A stretch of DNA of 64,000 nt from Spongiihabitans sp963422685. GTDB taxonomy: Bacteria; Pseudomonadota; Gammaproteobacteria; Arenicellales; Poriferihabitantaceae. Below the pieces are notes generated by a model. It worked only from the letters and a program-made list of their open reading frames with translations. It did no database searches and was not told the DNA's origin. Positions within the stretch are counted from its first letter, which is position 1. Every line of letters starts with the position of its first letter. Shown in pieces: positions 8,596 to 16,578 of the stretch. Made by a program: the position numbers and the translations under genes. The stretch is from positions 2,480,001 through 2,544,000 of the forward strand of contig OY730442.1 of NCBI GenBank assembly GCA_963422685.1. The letters are read 5' to 3'.

Positions 8596-10332
8596 TCAAA
8601 CCTGGTTGTCTGGTTGGTCCAGGGCGGTCACCCGGGGTGGGGCGATACCGTCCGGTTTGATGTTGTACAGGCGCATCAAATCTGCCATTAAATCGGCAAA
8701 TACCGGCGCGGCCACATCGCCGCCATAGTGGAATTTTCCGCGCGGTTCATCAATGGCCACCACCATGACGAACCTCGGGTCTGAGATTGGCGCCAATCCG
8801 GCAAATAACGAAACATACCGTTTGTTGTCGTAATTGCCGTCAATGACTTTATGGGTCGTGCCGGTTTTCCCGCCGATGCGGTAACGTGGAATGCGGGCTT
8901 TGGGAGCGGTTCCATTCGGCGTCGCTACCTGCTCCAGCATTAAGCGAATGTCGGCCGTGGTTTGCGGCGTGAAAACCCGCTTGCCTCCGGGTCGGTAACC
9001 GGGTGGTTTGGCGTCCAGGGTGACCGGCAATAAAACCCCGTCCGTTGCGAATACGGTGTACGCTCTGGCCAGTTGCAGCAGCGTAGCGGAAAATCCATAG
9101 CCATACGCCAGGGTTGCATGCTCAATTTTGTGCCTGCGTTTTTTCAAAATCCCGGAAATTTCCCCTGGCAGATTCCCCGCTTGATCACCAAATCCCACCG
9201 CGTCCAGGGTGTTGTACAGATCATCAAACGGAAAGGCCAATGCCAGTTTTGCCGAGCCCACATTGCTGGAATGAACCACCACGTCAAATACCGATATTTC
9301 GCCATAATTACGCATATCGCGAATTCTGTGGCCTGCAAGCTGATAATATCCAGGCGACGTATCCACCAAAGTGTCAGGCCCGATTTTTCCGCTTTCCAGC
9401 GCCATGGCAACGGTAAATGGCTTGACCGTGGAGCCGGGCTCCACCATATCGGTCACGGGGCGATTACGGAACACCCCGGCGGTCAATGAACTGCGATCAT
9501 TCGGGTTAAATTGCGGTGAAGTCACCATGGCCACAATCTCGCCGCTCGGAATCCCCAGAACCACCACGCTTCCGCCGGCGGCATGGTGGCGGTGAACAGC
9601 CGATTCCAGATATTTACTCGCCAGGGACTGCACTCGCTGATCGATGCTGATCACCAGATCCCTGCCGTGCGCAACCTGCTGAATACTTTCCACACTCTCG
9701 ACATAATGCCCGGCCAGATCCTTGAGCACTCTTTTTTGCCCTGGTCTGCCCTTCAATTCGGCATCAAATGCCAGTTCCAATCCTTCCTGGCCATGGTCAT
9801 CCATGTCGGTGAAGCCGATCAGATGTGCGCTCACCGGCCCGCCCGGATAATAACGCTTGTATTCCCTTCGCACCTCCAGACCGGGAACCTCCATGGCCAC
9901 CACCTGCTCGACAATTGCAGGCGGTAGCCTCCTCTTAACGTACATGAAGTCGGCGTCGGCGAACTTCTGACAAGTCGTCTGGAGTCTGGTTTTACCGAGC
10001 TCAATGGCGGCCAGCATCGGCTTCCATAAAGACGGGTTCAGACAAAATACACCCGGGTCGGCGGCCAGGGAATACACTGGCGTGCTGACCGATAGAACCT
10101 GACCATTGCGATCCAGTATGCGTCCACGCTGGGGAAAAATTTTTATTGTGCGCAAATATCGCTTGTCGCCCTGGGCCTGCAAATTGTCGATTTCTGCGGT
10201 ATGCAATTGCACAACACGCAGTGCCAATAGCGCAAAAACCGAGATCATCAATACCAGCACGCCATACTGACGCCATGTTGGCGGCGTGTTCAAGTTTGCC
10301 TTAACGTCTGGATGGCGATGATTATTGAACAC
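8596..10332 (-). CDS. ftsI: Septal peptidoglycan transpeptidase FtsI (PBP3)
   Basis: FtsI cross-links septal peptidoglycan in the periplasm. One membrane anchor (about YGVLVLMISVFALLALRV) near the N-terminus is followed by the non-catalytic dimerisation domain and a transpeptidase domain. The active-site motifs are all present: SxxK in EPGSTVKPF, SxN in VHSSNVGSA, and KTGTT in IGGKTGTTHK. The frame stays open to 10473, but that would overlap nearly half of ftsL. The GTG at 10332 overlaps the ftsL end by 11 bases and leaves a short cytoplasmic tail before the anchor, so I place the start there. About 578 residues, normal for the family. Confidence 0.94.
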   Translation of the reverse strand: MFNNHRHPDVKANLNTPPTWRQYGVLVLMISVFALLALRVVQLHTAEIDNLQAQGDKRYLRTIKIFPQRGRILDRNGQVLSVSTPVYSLAADPGVFCLNPSLWKPMLAAIELGKTRLQTTCQKFADADFMYVKRRLPPAIVEQVVAMEVPGLEVRREYKRYYPGGPVSAHLIGFTDMDDHGQEGLELAFDAELKGRPGQKRVLKDLAGHYVESVESIQQVAHGRDLVISIDQRVQSLASKYLESAVHRHHAAGGSVVVLGIPSGEIVAMVTSPQFNPNDRSSLTAGVFRNRPVTDMVEPGSTVKPFTVAMALESGKIGPDTLVDTSPGYYQLAGHRIRDMRNYGEISVFDVVVHSSNVGSAKLALAFPFDDLYNTLDAVGFGDQAGNLPGEISGILKKRRHKIEHATLAYGYGFSATLLQLARAYTVFATDGVLLPVTLDAKPPGYRPGGKRVFTPQTTADIRLMLEQVATPNGTAPKARIPRYRIGGKTGTTHKVIDGNYDNKRYVSLFAGLAPISDPRFVMVVAIDEPRGKFHYGGDVAAPVFADLMADLMRLYNIKPDGIAPPRVTALDQPDNQV

Positions 10333-10606
10333 GCAGCGCACCCGACCGGCCCAATTGCACAGTGATGATTTTCTCTGGCGGTGGAGCCGACATTTCCAAT
10401 CGATGTCCCGCGTCGGCAATATTGTGCTGCATGGTCCAGGTGGCTTTTTCCAGCACCAGCCGCCCATACTCAAACTGCAACTGGCTGCGCTGGCTTTGCA
10501 TGTCCTGCAAGTGAATAAACGCCAGCCGGTTCTGGTGGCGAATGGTTACCACTGATAACGCACTGATCAGCAATATCGCCAATATAAAAATTGAGTATTT
10601 GGTCAT
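10322..10606 (-). CDS. ftsL: Cell division protein FtsL
   Basis: FtsL is a small bitopic divisome protein that works with FtsB and FtsQ to recruit and activate FtsW/FtsI. The 94-residue product has a single hydrophobic segment at residues 5-25 (IFILAILLISALSVVTIRH) and then a periplasmic heptad-like coiled coil (LQDMQSQRSQLQFEYGRLVLE). Identification rests on size, topology and the rsmH-ftsL-ftsI position, because the family sequence is poorly conserved. Confidence 0.9.
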   Translation of the reverse strand: MTKYSIFILAILLISALSVVTIRHQNRLAFIHLQDMQSQRSQLQFEYGRLVLEKATWTMQHNIADAGHRLEMSAPPPEKIITVQLGRSGALRVQ

Positions 10607-10632
10607 ATTGGTTTTCCCGCGGCCGTAATGCG

Positions 10633-11574
10633 CTATGCAACCTTTTGCGCAACCCGCATTACCGCGCTTCTTGCTCTGGGGTTGGTTTTCAACTCGGCTT
10701 CATCGGCTGTGAGCGGGTTGCCCACCAGCTTCAGGCGCGGCTTTAGCATGTCTGCGGTCACCGCAAGATCCTCGGGGTAGGGGTCTCCTTTGCACTGCTT
10801 GCGAAAAAACTGTTTCACCAGCCGGTCTTCCAGGGAATGAAAACTAATTGCCACCAACCGCCCTGCTGACGCCAACCCGTCCAGCGCCTGGGGTAAAACG
10901 GATTCGATTTCCTGCAGTTCATGGTTGACGGCAATACGAATGGCCTGAAACGTCCGGGTGGCCGGATGCCGGCCTTTTTCCCGGATTGGAACGGTTGCGC
11001 ACACGAGTCTGGACAATTCCCCGGTGGAGCAAATTTCGCTCCGCGCCAGGGTGCGTTTGATTTTTCTGGCGATTCTGAACGCAAATCGTTCTTCGCCAAA
11101 CACGCGCAGCACCCGCATCAGCTCGCTCTCCTCGACCTGTTTTATCCAGGCCGCCGCAGTTATGCCCTGGCTACGGTCCATGCGCATATCAAGCGGCCCG
11201 TCATGGCTGAAACTGAATCCGCGGTGCGCCGCGTCAAGCTGCGGGGAAGAAACCCCGAAGTCGAACAGGATTCCATCCACCTTGCCAGTCAAACCCCGCT
11301 GCCCAAGAATCGTCGCGAGTTCGGAAAATGGCGCATGCACCATTTCGATTCGGTCTTCGCATCGCCATTCAGTCAGGCCGTGATCGACGGCATCCTGGTC
11401 CCGGTCAATGGCGATAAGTCGCGCGGATTTGGCCAGTTGTTTGAAGATGGCGCGGGAATGCCCGCCACGGCCATAGGTCGCATCAACCACAAATTTACTT
11501 CGGGAGAGGTCCAGCGCCTGTATGGCCTGTTTCAGCAATACCGGGACATGGATTGAAGTGTTGATTGCATTCAT
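10633..11574 (-). CDS. rsmH: 16S rRNA (cytosine1402-N4)-methyltransferase RsmH
   Basis: RsmH methylates N4 of C1402 in 16S rRNA using S-adenosylmethionine. The protein begins MNAINTSIHVPVLLKQAI, followed by the SAM loop DATYGRGGHS and DGILFDFGVSSPQLD, with the end VISFHSLEDR motif (here AISFHSLEDRLVKQF); all are diagnostic of MraW/RsmH. An upstream in-frame start at 11634 would overlap mraZ by 60 bases. The ATG at 11574 overlaps the mraZ stop as ATGA and fits family length (313 residues), so I chose it. Confidence 0.95.
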   Translation of the reverse strand: MNAINTSIHVPVLLKQAIQALDLSRSKFVVDATYGRGGHSRAIFKQLAKSARLIAIDRDQDAVDHGLTEWRCEDRIEMVHAPFSELATILGQRGLTGKVDGILFDFGVSSPQLDAAHRGFSFSHDGPLDMRMDRSQGITAAAWIKQVEESELMRVLRVFGEERFAFRIARKIKRTLARSEICSTGELSRLVCATVPIREKGRHPATRTFQAIRIAVNHELQEIESVLPQALDGLASAGRLVAISFHSLEDRLVKQFFRKQCKGDPYPEDLAVTADMLKPRLKLVGNPLTADEAELKTNPRARSAVMRVAQKVA

Positions 11575-12029
11575 AACGAAAGCTGCTCCATTTCCGCTGA
11601 AATATTTTGCAAATCCATTTCTTCCTGTAGCCACTGGTTTCGGCGTGTATTCCAGAGTGCTTCACTCCAGATCTCGAATTTGTTTCCTTGCCCGACCAGA
11701 AAAACCGCCTTGGTCATCATGGCAAATTCGCGCAACGGGGCCGGCAGCAAAATTCTGCCACTTCCATCCATTTCCAGGTCGCTCGCATGTCCAAGCAGAA
11801 AACGCTTTAGTTTTTGATGATTCGGGTCAAAGCTGGGAAGCGCAACGATCTTTTCTTCTACCTTTTCCCATTCGTCCATGGGATATAACCACAGACAGTG
11901 TTCCCCGGTATTATTCACCGTCACCACCATGCACCCGTCGCAGCGCTTCATAATGGCATCGCGGTATCTGCTGGGTATTGCCAGTCTGCCTTTACTGTCG
12001 AGATTCAGTGAATTTGCGCCGCGAACCAC
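11571..12029 (-). CDS. mraZ: Transcriptional regulator MraZ
   Basis: MraZ is an AbrB-like DNA-binding protein that forms rings and regulates the dcw operon it heads. The product starts VRGANSLNLDSKGRLAIPSR, the first of two AbrB-type repeats; the second is LEMDGSGRILLPAPLREFA. Length 152 residues is usual. The start codon is GTG at 12029; no better in-frame start lies upstream. Three GTGG repeats lie 20-43 bases ahead of it (see 12046-12075), so it probably controls its own operon. Confidence 0.95.
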   Translation of the reverse strand: MVRGANSLNLDSKGRLAIPSRYRDAIMKRCDGCMVVTVNNTGEHCLWLYPMDEWEKVEEKIVALPSFDPNHQKLKRFLLGHASDLEMDGSGRILLPAPLREFAMMTKAVFLVGQGNKFEIWSEALWNTRRNQWLQEEMDLQNISAEMEQLSL

Positions 12030-12045
12030 GGTATTGATCTATATT

Positions 12046-12075
12046 TCTCCACAATTCCCCACTTTATACCACAAC
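12046..12075 (-). promoter_or_regulatory. Putative MraZ-binding box (three GTGG repeats, 10-bp period)
   Basis: Read on the minus strand this stretch holds GTGG at exactly 10-base steps (plus-strand CCAC at 12049, 12059 and 12069), each followed by a purine-rich half-turn: TTGTGGTATA, AAGTGGGGAA, TTGTGGAGAA. Known MraZ boxes are tandem GTGGG-like repeats one helical turn apart upstream of mraZ. The spacing and position match. The TATAAA inside the first repeat could be a -10 element, but no clear -35 was found. Confidence 0.75.
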
Positions 12076-12558
12076 TAATGAGAAGGCGCATACCCTGTAC
12101 CCGCAATAAACAGGGCTTTTCAGGGTTAAAAAAACGTTTATTTTTACGGAAAAACCCGGATTTTCTCCCTTATTTTTTAAAGTAATTTCTAACTCTATTT
12201 TGTAATATATTATTTTTTAAATAAAAATTAAGGGTTTCCGCCAAACTGGATCTTATAATAATGAACCATAGGTGCAAAATAAACCAAATCGACAATTTGA
12301 TGCACTACAAACAAAAACGGCGAGAATCTGGTCTGGACGGATGAAATAATGTGTCAAAAAATGTTGGTCCAAGCGAGCAGTGAGGCCGGTTTTGGGGAGG
12401 CGTTTGCCGTCTAGGTGGAATGGGTGAAGTCGAACGGGACGGCGGATAATCAGGTTGAAAGCATGATTTTCAGGGCAAAATCCGGGGCCGGGCCCCTAGG
12501 GCCCGAAGCCGGCGAATGATATGCGAATTGCGCCTGAATGATCCTGAATGACGGTTAA
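12076..12558. other. Intergenic region between the dcw operon and the Nudix gene
   Basis: About 480 bases without a supported gene. The part nearest mraZ (12130-12240) is strongly AT-rich and may hold the dcw promoter, though I cannot point to a convincing -35/-10 pair. The part nearest the Nudix gene is GC-rich and contains a short hairpin (12489-12505). No RNA gene was recognised. Confidence 0.5.
12489..12505 (-). terminator. Possible terminator hairpin after the Nudix gene
   Basis: CGGGCCC and GGGCCCG pair as a 7-bp GC-only stem around a 3-base loop, about 55 bases past the Nudix stop on the minus strand. The run that follows is CCCCGGATTTTG, so the U-tract is weak and distant. It may be only a partial or factor-assisted terminator. 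Confidence 0.3.
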
Positions 12559-13164
12559 TTAGCGGATTACATGCAGGAATTTTTGGACAAAGCGATAGGT
12601 GAGGCCCCATAAAACCACGCCGGATGAAAATTCGACTCCCGGATACGGCTCCAACGCATAATCAGTCTGGTATTGAATCCGGTTTTTTGGATTGACCAGG
12701 TCGGTGATACTCATCCAAAAGCTGTTCCCCACCTCCACACTCGGGATGATCCGTTGCGGTGTTTCCAGATGAAATACCAGGCAGCTTATTATCAGCGAAA
12801 TCTCCCGGTTATTTTTCCGGCCCTGCAAATCGTCCAATCGTCCCAATAGAGAATCATTTTGTAATTTGATCCCAACCTCCTCGGCTGTCTCCCGCCGCGC
12901 AGTCTCAACCACGTCTGCATCATCCGGATGCCGGTTTCCGCCCGGAAAGGCGATTTGCCCTGACCAGGGATCATTTATATTTTCTGCCCGCTGGATAAAC
13001 AATATTTCGGGATTGTCGTGCAAATTCCTCAGAATCAGCGCCACAGAGGCCGCTCTGTTACCCGCTGGTCGAATCAGGTCAGGCCGGTAGCGCCTGACTC
13101 TTTCCGCAATAGTCTGCATTGAATTTTCTGAATCAGCCGGCACCTCTTCAACCAGATCTGCCAA
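12559..13164 (-). CDS. NudL-type Nudix hydrolase (probable CoA pyrophosphatase)
   Basis: The 201-residue protein has the CoA-hydrolase subfamily pattern: LFIQRAENINDPWSGQIAFP leads into the Nudix box GGNRHPDDADVVETARRE, with the closing TAEEVGI helix. The spacing G..D..RE and the FPGG lead-in match E. coli NudL, which splits CoA and derivatives into acyl-phosphopantetheine and 3',5'-ADP. The substrate is inferred from subfamily only. The longest start (TTG at 13164) overlaps the Crp/Fnr gene by 17 bases; ATG at 13119 is an alternative start. Probably co-transcribed with that regulator. Confidence 0.85.
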   Translation of the reverse strand: MADLVEEVPADSENSMQTIAERVRRYRPDLIRPAGNRAASVALILRNLHDNPEILFIQRAENINDPWSGQIAFPGGNRHPDDADVVETARRETAEEVGIKLQNDSLLGRLDDLQGRKNNREISLIISCLVFHLETPQRIIPSVEVGNSFWMSITDLVNPKNRIQYQTDYALEPYPGVEFSSGVVLWGLTYRFVQKFLHVIR

Positions 13165-13837
13165 TGGCCAATTGTTCCAATCGCTGGCAATCTTCGACTA
13201 TCAATCTTTTTCGCCCGCGTTTGATCAGCCCTGATTCTTCCAGCTTTTTAAGCTCGCGACTGACCGCTTCTCGGGTACAGCTAACCCGGCTGGCCAGTTG
13301 TGCCTGGGTCGGCGGATTGCGTATTCGGGCAACACCGTCTAGGTCCATGTTTTCCCTGGCCATTCGCAGCAGCTCTGCCCGCACCCGGTCGTGCACGTCC
13401 AATGTGGAATATTCGAATATTCTGTCGCATAGCCGGCGTACTATGCCGGTTAGTTGTTGCAGCATTTCCATACATACCGACGGGTATTTCTCTAGTATTT
13501 TGAGAAATTTATCGGGAGAAATAATGGTAATCGTGGTATCGGACAGCGCAATCACATTGGCCGACCTCGGTCTGCCATCAATGGCGGAAAACTCACCGAA
13601 ATTTCCACCCTCATCTATATCAACAAAACTGACTTCCTTGCCATCGCTGGAATAAAGCGTCACGCGCACCCGGCCGGTATTGATCAAATACAGATTGGTA
13701 TCCCGATCCATCACGCGGACGATCTGCTCCCCTTTGCTGAATACTTTGTGCATGGAATTGCCAATCAGCATCTCACGATCAGCGGCCGTCAGCAGTCCCA
13801 GAAATGTCTGGCGTTGTTTTTTATTATAATCAGGCAT
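13148..13837 (-). CDS. Crp/Fnr family transcriptional regulator
   Basis: The 229-residue protein has an N-terminal cyclic-nucleotide-binding fold, about residues 15-140. It contains FGEFSAIDGRPRSANVIA, which resembles the phosphate-binding cassette of cAMP-binding proteins (GE...RSA). A Crp-type winged helix follows, with PTQAQLASRVSCTREAVSRE as its helix-turn-helix. No N-terminal cysteine cluster is present, so it is not an Fnr-type oxygen sensor. It is transcribed with the Nudix gene. Its effector and targets cannot be told from the window. Confidence 0.88.
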   Translation of the reverse strand: MPDYNKKQRQTFLGLLTAADREMLIGNSMHKVFSKGEQIVRVMDRDTNLYLINTGRVRVTLYSSDGKEVSFVDIDEGGNFGEFSAIDGRPRSANVIALSDTTITIISPDKFLKILEKYPSVCMEMLQQLTGIVRRLCDRIFEYSTLDVHDRVRAELLRMARENMDLDGVARIRNPPTQAQLASRVSCTREAVSRELKKLEESGLIKRGRKRLIVEDCQRLEQLAIGRSG

Positions 13838-14031
13838 GCCAATGGTTTTATGTTGTGGATTTCATGTTTTGGTCTATAGTAAGTCGCTCCCTCCGGTAAA
13901 TTCCCGCGATGAAATCCGAACGCCACACTACCGAAAATGGCTGATCACTGCAACAATCTACCGCAAATCAAACAGCAAATCCCGCAAGCCCGCCGAACAA
14001 CCGACAGACGAAAACCAACAGGCATAAATTG

Positions 14032-14985
14032 ATGAAAGGCGTAATTCTCGATAAGGCTTCATTCGATAGAGGCGATGTCAATTTGCGCCCGCTGCGGCAG
14101 CCCGCAGTGGATTGGACAGACTATGCGGGCACCTCTCCTGATCAGACCGGGCAGCGAATCAGTGGATGTGGAATAATCATTACCAACAAAGTGGTTCTGA
14201 ATAGAGCGCTGCTCGAATCGGCGCATTGCTTGAAACTGATTATGATCGCAGCAACTGGTACCGATAATGTGGATCTCGATATTTGCCGCGAAAGAGGGAT
14301 TACCGTTTGCAATGTCAGGCATTACGCTACGCCGGCAGTGGTTCAGCACACATTTGCACTGATGCTGAATCTCCTGACCAGCCAGATACGCTATGTTCGG
14401 GACGTGCGGGCGGGTTGCTGGAGTCGCAGCCAGGTGTTTTGTTTGCTGGATCATCCTATTGTGGAAATCCAGGGCAAAACTCTGGGAATACTCGGCTATG
14501 GGGCGCTTGGTAAATCCGTCGCAGAAATTGCCAGGGCGTTTGCGATGGAGGTGAAAATCTGGCAGCGGCCCGGCGGCAGACCGGCAACCGCGCGAGTGCC
14601 GTTTGAACAATTACTGCGGCAGGCAGACATCTTGTCGATTCACTGCCCGTTGACCCCGGATACCACTGGTTTGCTGGGTGCCGCTGAATTTGAAAAAATG
14701 AAATCCAGCGCCTTTGTGATTAATACCGCCCGTGGTGCAATCATAGATTCGGATGCGCTGGTTGATGCGCTTAGGGCGGGGCGGATTGCGGGCGCGGGCA
14801 TTGATGTTCTGCATCGCGAACCACCGGACTGTGCGCACCCGTTATTGCAAAAAGACATTCCAAATCTGATCGTCACGCCGCACAATGCCTGGGCATCCCA
14901 AGAAACTCGCCAGCGTTTGGTTGATCGACTCGGAGAAAACCTGGCCGGGTGGTTACACGGTAAACCCGTCAATGTGGTCAGTTGA
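14032..14985 (+). CDS. D-isomer 2-hydroxyacid dehydrogenase, probable glycerate/hydroxypyruvate dehydrogenase
   Basis: The 317-residue protein is an NAD(P)-dependent 2-hydroxyacid dehydrogenase, probably interconverting hydroxypyruvate and D-glycerate. It shows the nucleotide loop LGILGYGALGKSVAEIA and the catalytic Arg in INTARGAIID. The Glu lies in LHREPPDCAHPLL and the His in VTPHNAWASQE. The C-terminal end WLHGKPVNVV resembles HprA-type glycerate dehydrogenases more than PGDH or lactate dehydrogenases. A TTG sits directly before the chosen ATG. It shares one base with the hemW start (TGATG), so the two are co-translated. Confidence 0.85.
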   Translation: MKGVILDKASFDRGDVNLRPLRQPAVDWTDYAGTSPDQTGQRISGCGIIITNKVVLNRALLESAHCLKLIMIAATGTDNVDLDICRERGITVCNVRHYATPAVVQHTFALMLNLLTSQIRYVRDVRAGCWSRSQVFCLLDHPIVEIQGKTLGILGYGALGKSVAEIARAFAMEVKIWQRPGGRPATARVPFEQLLRQADILSIHCPLTPDTTGLLGAAEFEKMKSSAFVINTARGAIIDSDALVDALRAGRIAGAGIDVLHREPPDCAHPLLQKDIPNLIVTPHNAWASQETRQRLVDRLGENLAGWLHGKPVNVVS

Positions 14986-16166
14986 TGCCGCTGCCTCCGC
15001 TTTCGTTGTACATCCACTTTCCCTGGTGTATAAAAAAATGCCCTTATTGTGATTTTAACTCGCATACACTGCGAGGCGGGCTGAACGAGCAGCAGTATAT
15101 CGACGCATTGGTCGCTGATCTGGACAATGATCTGTCCGATGCGGCTGATTCTATTGGCAGGAATGCGGTTCAGGATCGAAAATTAATCTCAATTTTTATG
15201 GGCGGCGGCACCCCGAGTCTATTCTCGGCGTGTTCATTTTCAACGCTTTTATATCAACTTCGGCAGCGCATGGAATTTGCTGCGGATATTGAAATAACAC
15301 TGGAAGCCAATCCAGGTATGCTGGAACACGATCAATTCGGGGCTTATCTGCAAGCTGGCATTAACCGACTGTCCCTCGGGGTGCAAAGCTTTGATGACGC
15401 CCGGCTAAATGCCCTTGGCCGGATTCACGATGCTGAATCCGCCAATCAGGCAATACACGCGGCCAAATCGGCCGGATTCGATAACTTTAATCTGGATTTG
15501 ATATATGGCTTACCCAATCAAACCACGCAGATGGCCATTCAGGATTGCGCCCGGGCGATTGGCCACGCGCCGACACATCTGTCTTTTTATCAGCTCACCA
15601 TCGAACCCAACACCTATTACCATCGATTTCCACCGCTGCTTGCCGACAACGATCAACAGTTTGCAATGCAAACCGCATTGCAGGAACGGCTGGAATCAAG
15701 CGGTTACCGGCAATATGAAGTCTCCGCATACTCCATCGCGGGCCGGGAATGCCGGCACAATTTGAACTATTGGGAATTCGGCGACTATCTGGGGATCGGT
15801 GCGGGCGCCCATTCCAAGCTGACCGGCGACGACAAAATTTTGCGTAGTTGGAAACAAAAACACCCGGAAACCTATATCGCACAGGTCGAAACCAACCGGG
15901 AATATAAAACGGAAAATACAGTGAACAAAAATGCGCTGGTATTCGAGTTTATGATGAATGCGTTACGCCTCAAACACGGTGTCAGTCTGCAATCGTTTCA
16001 ACAACGAACCCGATTGCCCGCAGAGGCAGTACGGCAGGCATTACAAGCCGGGATTGCCCGAAACTGGATAGAGGCGTCTGACCGGATAATACGCTGCACC
16101 GCGCAGGGTTATCTGTTTATCGACGAAATTTTGCAGGAGTTGTTGCCCGATTCAGAGCAACAATAG
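14985..16166 (+). CDS. hemW: Radical SAM heme chaperone HemW
   Basis: HemW (once called oxygen-independent coproporphyrinogen oxidase-like) carries heme and binds an Fe-S cluster with SAM. The product shows the radical-SAM CxxxCxxC as WCIKKCPYCDFNSH near residue 20, then FMGGGTPSLFS, LGVQSFDD, and the HemW C-terminal domain (LVFEFMMNALRL). The extra N-terminal cysteine of true HemN (CxxxCxxCxC) is absent, which favours HemW. Length 393 residues is normal. It starts inside the stop codon of the dehydrogenase gene. Confidence 0.92.
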   Translation: MPLPPLSLYIHFPWCIKKCPYCDFNSHTLRGGLNEQQYIDALVADLDNDLSDAADSIGRNAVQDRKLISIFMGGGTPSLFSACSFSTLLYQLRQRMEFAADIEITLEANPGMLEHDQFGAYLQAGINRLSLGVQSFDDARLNALGRIHDAESANQAIHAAKSAGFDNFNLDLIYGLPNQTTQMAIQDCARAIGHAPTHLSFYQLTIEPNTYYHRFPPLLADNDQQFAMQTALQERLESSGYRQYEVSAYSIAGRECRHNLNYWEFGDYLGIGAGAHSKLTGDDKILRSWKQKHPETYIAQVETNREYKTENTVNKNALVFEFMMNALRLKHGVSLQSFQQRTRLPAEAVRQALQAGIARNWIEASDRIIRCTAQGYLFIDEILQELLPDSEQQ

Positions 16167-16578
16167 CGCAGAATCCATTTGTCACCGCGCCAGGCGATTG
16201 CCTGGAAGGAAATATGAGCTGTAACGCATGGCTGGCTGCCAGGGCGAAATAACCTTTCTGTAATGATACATCCAGATTTATCGATGTGACTTTTTACCCG
16301 TCTAAGGTATTATCCGGGTCGCATGATTGTGCTCTGGTATCGGGTAAAATCAGTTTTGGCAGATTGTCACTGTTATGTAGAGGGTTTGCTGTCTATAGAA
16401 TTCACCGCGCGGCACCCGCCTGTTTTAACCAACCCCGGGATGGACAGCGTTCAGCATAAGATGGACTTGCCACCTGGCAGGTTTAGTATTGTTAGAGTGA
16501 GCATCTGATTTAAGCGCTGAACCTGGTGGGTTATGAGGTTCTGTTTTATAACCATTAATTAATAACTCGTATACAACA
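16167..16578 (+). other. Intergenic region upstream of bamA
   Basis: About 410 bases without a convincing gene (a 61-codon frame at 16323-16508 shows no family features). A hairpin CCAGGC-GATT-GCCTGG at 16190-16205 follows hemW but lacks a U-tract. A weak promoter-like pair GTGACT (16286-16291) and TATTAT (16308-16313) with 16-base spacing could serve bamA. No sigma-E-type motif was seen. Confidence 0.35.

Noticed and set aside
13836..14027. 63-codon frame upstream of the hydroxyacid dehydrogenase
   Set aside because: Starts over the antisense of the Crp/Fnr start, has no ribosome site and a low-complexity basic composition. More likely leader sequence.
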